64,000 nucleotides of DNA, taken from contig JAAAXW010000080.1 of the NCBI GenBank assembly GCA_015680625.1, positions 88,250 through 152,249 on the forward strand. The letters are read 5' to 3'. A model generated the notes under the pieces. The model did not search any database, was not told the DNA's origin, and saw nothing but the letters and a program-made list of their open reading frames with translations. This DNA is from Mortierella hygrophila. Lineage: Eukaryota; Mortierellomycota; Mortierellomycetes; Mortierellales; Mortierellaceae. Positions 59,431 to 64,000 of the stretch are shown here, piece by piece (the first letter of the stretch is position 1; each line of letters begins with the position of its first letter). The position numbers were made by a program, and so were the translations under genes.

Positions 59431-60954
59431 TCACAATGGGTAATGGGGTTCGTGAATAAAAATATCAACAACAAAACAAGAACAAAATACCGATGAGAAC
59501 ACGTACCCCTCGCTTTCGCTGGCCGTTGCCACCGAATCATCGTGCAAGGAAGCATGTCCGTCGCCAAGAAGCTCTCGACGCGGCATCGGTCGTACAACCA
59601 TAGACGACGTCGACATGTTCCCTGCATCCTGTCCCTGTCCTTGTCCTTCCTCCATGGTTCGATCCATGCCTGCTGAAGACGACGACGACACAAACAAGGA
59701 CGGATCGCCCATGTGTCTGCTCTGACGACGACCGATATGAGCGCTCATCCGCCGAGAAGTACCCGTAGTAGTGTCTACTGCCCCCGCCGCCGCTGTGGTG
59801 GGTTGAGGTGAAGTCCTTGCTGTGACTGTGGCGCTGGCTCTAGACCCTCCAGCGAGTGGTGGAGACTGAGGTCGAGATTCCGGATCTGGATCAGATTCAG
59901 AATCTGAATGAGGTTGCGAATCGATGGCAGAATCTGATTGCGAATCCAGATCTGAATGGGAGCCAACGTTGGCGGTGCGCTTGCGGGCGGTTGACGTGGG
60001 AGAAGGGCCGAGGCGGTTGGGGTCGTTGGTGGCTCGCTTTCTCGTAGTGCTCTTATTTCTGTTGCTGCTGGTGTTGTTGTTGTTGTTATTGTCCACCTCA
60101 GCCTCGACGTCGTCGTCGTGGTCTCGTTCATCCATGGAGAGGGAAGATGACAGGCTGGATAGATCATCGTCCTCCTCGTCGTCGTCTTCCTCTATGTCGC
60201 CCTCCTCCTCGTCTCCTTCGAAATCATTGCCTTCGCGATTGGCTCGCATCGTTGACCTGTCTGATCGCGGGTGATAACGTCCGACGTTGCTGTCTTGATT
60301 ATTGTCATCGAAATCGTTGATCTGGTCCAGGTTGCCTCCGCTGCTGCCGGCAGTGTTTTGATGCTGCTGCTGTTGGCGGTGGTGGTGCTGGTGTTGACTT
60401 TGGTATGAGGGGTGATCATGACCATGCAGAATTCTTGGTTCAGATCCAGTCGGATGGGATGGCTGGAAGGGAAGAGAAATGGAGGGAAAAGGAGTCGATG
60501 TGGAGGACGAGAAAGACGATATGGGGGGGAGTTGCTGATGATGCGACTTTGCAGAGGACGGAGAAGTGGCTGTAGAGGAGGAAGTATGAGGAGGCGAGGA
60601 GGTGGTGGAGGAAGAAGAAGATAAGGGTGGCAATGGTTGGCGGGTGGATTGACGATGCGAGGTTGGCTGGTGATATTGTTGTTGTTGTTGCTCTAGTTGT
60701 TGCTGTGGATGTGGTAGACGAGAAGACGGCAAAGAAGACGAGAAAGGAGAAGGAGGAGCAGCAGCAGCAGTAGCAGCAGCGGCGGTGGCGGCGGCGCCAA
60801 AAGAAGAGGACGACGACGACAAGGAGGAAGAAGACGAGGGATGTGGTTGTGGTTGGGCATGTTCTTGTTCTTCGAGTGCAGGTGCAGCATGGTGGGATGC
60901 AGCTGCAGCTTCGGGCCGTGGGTGATTGGGGGTAGGGTCGTTTGCCTCCTCCAT
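59431..60954 (-). CDS. Low-complexity Ser/Gln/His/Asp-rich protein (507 aa as a single exon)
   Basis: The ATG at 60954 (MEEANDPTP) opens a frame made almost wholly of Ser, Gln, His, Pro and acidic runs. It includes a long DDDEEDDD segment, NNNNNN, and a degenerate SDSESDPDPESRPQ acidic-Ser stretch. A basic patch (STTRKRATNDPNR, TARKRTANVG) could be a nuclear localisation signal. A donor-like GGGTACGTG at about 59505 suggests that the last 24 residues (YVFSSVFCS onward) may be intron. If so, a further exon is unresolved. No domain is recognised. A disordered regulatory protein is likely. Confidence 0.6.
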   Translation of the reverse strand: MEEANDPTPNHPRPEAAAASHHAAPALEEQEHAQPQPHPSSSSSLSSSSSSFGAAATAAAATAAAAPPSPFSSSLPSSRLPHPQQQLEQQQQQYHQPTSHRQSTRQPLPPLSSSSSTTSSPPHTSSSTATSPSSAKSHHQQLPPISSFSSSTSTPFPSISLPFQPSHPTGSEPRILHGHDHPSYQSQHQHHHRQQQQHQNTAGSSGGNLDQINDFDDNNQDSNVGRYHPRSDRSTMRANREGNDFEGDEEEGDIEEDDDEEDDDLSSLSSSLSMDERDHDDDVEAEVDNNNNNNTSSNRNKSTTRKRATNDPNRLGPSPTSTARKRTANVGSHSDLDSQSDSAIDSQPHSDSESDPDPESRPQSPPLAGGSRASATVTARTSPQPTTAAAGAVDTTTGTSRRMSAHIGRRQSRHMGDPSLFVSSSSSAGMDRTMEEGQGQGQDAGNMSTSSMVVRPMPRRELLGDGHASLHDDSVATASESEGYVFSSVFCSCFVVDIFIHEPHYPL

Positions 60955-61868
60955 CTCTCTCAGTCAGGCTTATTTTCTTTTTTTGGTTGTTTGTGCTGTT
61001 GTTGTTGTTTTTTGGTTACTGTGGTTTGGATGGATGGATGGTTGATGTTGATGTTGTTGTTTCGGTCAATTCAAGTAGGGTCTGGTTGTCTGACTGGCTG
61101 TTTGTTTGTTTGTCAGTCTGACTGGAAACAGAGACAAGGAGAGAAGAAGAGAAGAAGAAGTGAAGAAGAAGAATGAATGAGGTTGTTGCTGGTGGTTGTA
61201 GTTGACAATTTGATTTTGAAGAAAAGCGGGGCTATGATATCGAAAGAATGAAAGAAGGAAAGAAAAAAAATGTGATGAATGCTATTAGTGGGACGAAGGT
61301 GGGCGGGAAGAAATACTACGAGTTAACGAGAATGTATGTAGGGTGTACTTTGGAAAAGGAAGAGAAGAAAGAAAGGAGGGAAGGAAAGAATTATAAGAAT
61401 AGGGCAGAAGGGAAGGGTGGCTATGATGAGGAAGATGATGATGGGATGGGATGCGATGAAAAGGGTGGGAGGAAAAGGGAAAACGAAAGAGAAGGAAGAA
61501 AAGGGAAAAAGAAAAGAAAGATAGAAAAAGAAGGGAAAAAAAAAAAAAAGAAGAAAGAAAAAAAGAAAGAAAAGGATATTTGATGTGTGATGATGATGAT
61601 GGTGATGATGAAGGGAAAGGGAAAGAGGGAAAGAAAGGGATGGGATGGGGGTGGGGATGGGAGAGGAAGGGTGAGGAAGGGTGAGATGTTGTGAAAGAGA
61701 GAAGGAGAAAGAGAAAGAGGAAGTGGGAGGTGAGCGCGAGTGAGTGAGTGAGTGAAAGAGTGAAAGAGTGAAAGAGCAAGGATGCGGTCGCGGGAAAAGA
61801 ATGATGGAAAAAGAAAAAAAAAAAAAAAAAAAAAAAAGGCGAGAGCAAAAAACGAGTAGAGAGTATAC
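60955..61868. other. Homopurine-rich stretch; promoter side of the gene at 60954, and/or an intron of CotH
   Basis: About 61235-61840 is almost purely A/G on the plus strand, with an A24 run (61814-61837) and GAT repeats (61586-61611). No CotH-like or other coding exon is visible on either strand. Confidence 0.65.
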
Positions 61869-63847
61869 CTGGACCATGGAGCCGGGAATGACGGTGGCAT
61901 CTCCACCATAGATAGTCTGCTTGACGAATGACTTCTTGATATCATCGACCATCAAATACAACCCAACCGGCTGGTTGTTCACAAACAACCTCACAAACTG
62001 TCCCTGTTGCGTAGGGACACCTGCAGAGTTCAACAGATCAATATACGTCTTCTCTCTCAACATCGTGGGATCGGTCACCTCAGACCTCAGCTTGATGTTG
62101 GGGCGACTGTAGAAGGTTTGGTTGTAGTCGGTATCGAAGGAGAACTTGTAGGCCTGCTTCTGGTAATCCTTGGACGACTTTCCAGAGTTCTTGAAAGAGA
62201 TATTTTGCTGGGTGTAGATATCGCTGTGATCGATCCAGCGGAAGGTGACCCGGACATCGGGCGCGGTACCATCCGCGGGCTCGGGGTTGGCGTTCATGGT
62301 CGCGATTTGAGCTGCGTCAGCGGTGACGTGGATGGTCGCAATCTCATCGTCGTCAAAGATCTTGGTGTACGAAGGCCAGGTAGCGAGGTAGGTGAAGGGG
62401 ACAGGAGGGAGGGTCCATTTTGTGGTAGGGCGTTCAAAGAACTCGTTGTAAGTATGGGTCGCAGTGACGTTCTGGAGTTTACGCACAAAGGCCTCGGTCT
62501 TAAGGGGAGCACCGGTAGCATCGAGCTCGACGTAGGAGTACTCGACAGAGGAGGTGGCACTAGGGACGACACCGGAGAAGACGGGGAAAGTGTCTTCGGT
62601 GGCAGTCAGCTTTGTGAGCTGGCCGTTGATTGAGACACCAAAGGAGCCTGAGACGGCTGAGGGGTAGCCAACCACATTGAAGGTAACTATTTCATATGAT
62701 TGGTTTGTGGAGGTGAGTATAGTATATGTGTGCGCTTTGCCCTTTGGACATGAATAACCAAATTGAGCAATAGGAATGTCGGTTGGACAGAGAGGGTGGG
62801 TTGATGAAAGGGGAATGGGCTGCGTGAGCCGTTCAATTTGGGTAAACTTCTGCCCCCGGAAGAAAAATATTCTGAGCCCTCTTTTTTTTGTTTCCTTTGT
62901 ATTTATTTGCTTGCTTTGCTGTCAATCAAGCCTCGCCGCCTTCCAGACCAGGGGTGGAAATACAACGGACCAGGGTAAACTAAGACTGGCCAAGGAAGTA
63001 TTGGTCGTGTGTGTATGTGGAGGAGGTAGTTGGACAAGTCGTGTGATGTTTTGTGTTGCTTGGTCGTGTGCATTGGTCGTGTGCATTGGTCGTGTGTATG
63101 GATGCATACAAAACCCGAAAAAAAAACCGCAAGTGCCCATTGCCAAAGTAAAGAAACCCAGGGCCCCACAGTCTCCTCCCTTGCTTTCCTCTCCCCTTGC
63201 GTACTGTTTCTTCTCTTCTTTGGCCCAGTTCCCTCCCCATGTGAAAAAGCCGAGATAACAAGGGGGGCAGTGCGGTGCCGAGTCGCATTCCGAGCAAGAA
63301 ACAAGCCTTGCATGGTTTCGCTCAATCAAAGAGCAAGAATAAGCCCTTACCCGATTTTTTTTAGCGTGCACGGCACCTTTCTATTTTCTTCCAAGAAAGG
63401 AACGGCCTCCTAGAACCAGAAAAGAACATGGTTCTTGAGGATAAATTGAAGGGGGAGAGAGGGGAGTTGCATAGACGAAACGCGCGGGGAGTGGGAGAAG
63501 GGTGGAGAGGATAAGTAGAGATGAAAATAAAGAAAAAAAATGCGAGTTGCTTCTACTGCCATCTCAATGATCGAAAGACACACGTTCATTTGGCATGATA
63601 GGATATAAAAAAATAAATTAGATAGGTGTGATTAAAAAAGGAGATGGCGAAGGAAGAGGTGCGATGTGCTTTGACCGAGCTGTTGAATGATTGACTGTTC
63701 AAGGGGTGGAGGGATGTGTGGTGTTTTTGGTGGTGAAGGGAAGCATGGTGTAGGTGTTTGAGGGATGTACGACGGAGACTTACTTTGCGCAAGGACGGCA
63801 GAGGTCAGAGTGAGCAGACCTGCTATGGAGGCAAAGGCGCGCACCAT
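61869..63847 (-). CDS. CotH-family protein, 5' part only (294 codons, 2 exons)
   Basis: Exon 1 (63847-63784) encodes a signal peptide (MVRAFASIAGLLTLTSAVLAQ). Exon 2 (62686-61869) joins in phase 1 across a 1097-nt intron. The mature chain starts ITFNVVGYPSAVSGSFGVSI and carries the CotH core: DIYTQQNISFKNSGKSSKDY, IKLRSEVTDPTMLREKTYID, GVPTQQGQFVRLFVNN and VGLYLMVDDIKKSFVKQ. CotH proteins have a protein-kinase-like fold; in Mucorales some are surface invasins, but most homologues have other or unknown roles. Family members are about 550-650 aa. Exon 2 ends at a donor (CAG|GTATAC), and no downstream exon is visible before the next gene. The second half, with most of the C-lobe, is therefore missing or far away. 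Confidence 0.8.
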
Positions 63848-63924
63848 TTTTGAGATGAAGGAAGAGTGAAAAGTGAAAAGAGGAAGAGGGAATGGAAGTA
63901 GAGTGGGATGTGCTGTAGAAAAAA

Positions 63925-63955
63925 GAAGAGAAGAGAAGAGAAGAGAAGAGAAGAG
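63925..63955. repeat. (GAAGA)n pentanucleotide repeat
   Basis: About six AAGAG units in the 5' flank of the CotH-family gene; CT-rich on its coding strand. Confidence 0.9.
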
Positions 63956-64000
63956 AAAAAAAGGTGCAAAGGAGGATGAAGTGAGCGAGAGAAAAGGGCG

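Noticed and set aside
58281..60954. Treating the two minus-strand unknown proteins as one spliced gene
   Set aside because: The best donors (about 59505 and 59485) do not match in phase any acceptor leading into the 59255 frame.
61285..62675. Read-through of CotH exon 2 into a Phe/Ser/Pro/Leu tail
   Set aside because: The tail translates the homopyrimidine tract after a good donor at 61868; it is not CotH sequence.

Overview
This window looks like nuclear DNA of an early-diverging filamentous fungus, most likely Mucoromycota and probably Mortierellomycotina. That placement is inference. It rests on short GT-AG introns, long Ser/Pro/Gln/His-rich proteins, CT-rich leaders ahead of start codons, and the gene mix: CotH, a Crinkler header, Trs65, an Erv2-like oxidase and a Kre9-like GPI protein. 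I found no tRNA, rRNA or CRISPR array. I derived exon structures by matching splice sites and phases by eye; all main models close in frame.

Positions 1-5.3 kb are mobile-element-like. A primase-polymerase fused to a herpesvirus-UL9-type helicase domain runs off the left edge on the minus strand and is broken by two frameshifts. A small conserved gene follows (2538-3194). Then, on the plus strand, a Crinkler (CRN) ubiquitin-like header can be spliced in phase to a DDE transposase-like exon. The primase gene and the CRN/DDE gene carry nearly the same 41-bp TATA-containing element just upstream, in opposite orientation. This is the most unusual part of the window.

From 8 to 25 kb lie three large, mostly disordered proteins: a 2049-aa PH-domain protein, an 872-aa unknown protein, and a 1069-aa single-pass membrane protein with an extracellular domain. 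From 27.8 to 32.5 kb, mitochondrial IF2 and mitochondrial ribosomal protein uL13 are divergent, an obvious mitochondrial translation pair. From 33.8 to 44.5 kb come a secreted bulb-lectin-like protein, the TRAPP II subunit Trs65, an Erv2-type ER sulfhydryl oxidase, a SANT protein and the Get3 ATPase; several act in the secretory pathway.

After a gene-poor stretch (44.5-48.2 kb) come a small secreted protein, a Kre9-like GPI protein, the ATP synthase alpha subunit (ATP1), an acidic unknown protein, a U2B''-like RRM protein, cyclophilin A, two unknown minus-strand proteins, and the 5' half of a CotH-family gene. Structural oddities include a 6-nt microexon in cyclophilin, an exon holding only a stop codon in the SANT gene, a GC-AG intron in Trs65, and long homopurine/homopyrimidine tracts.
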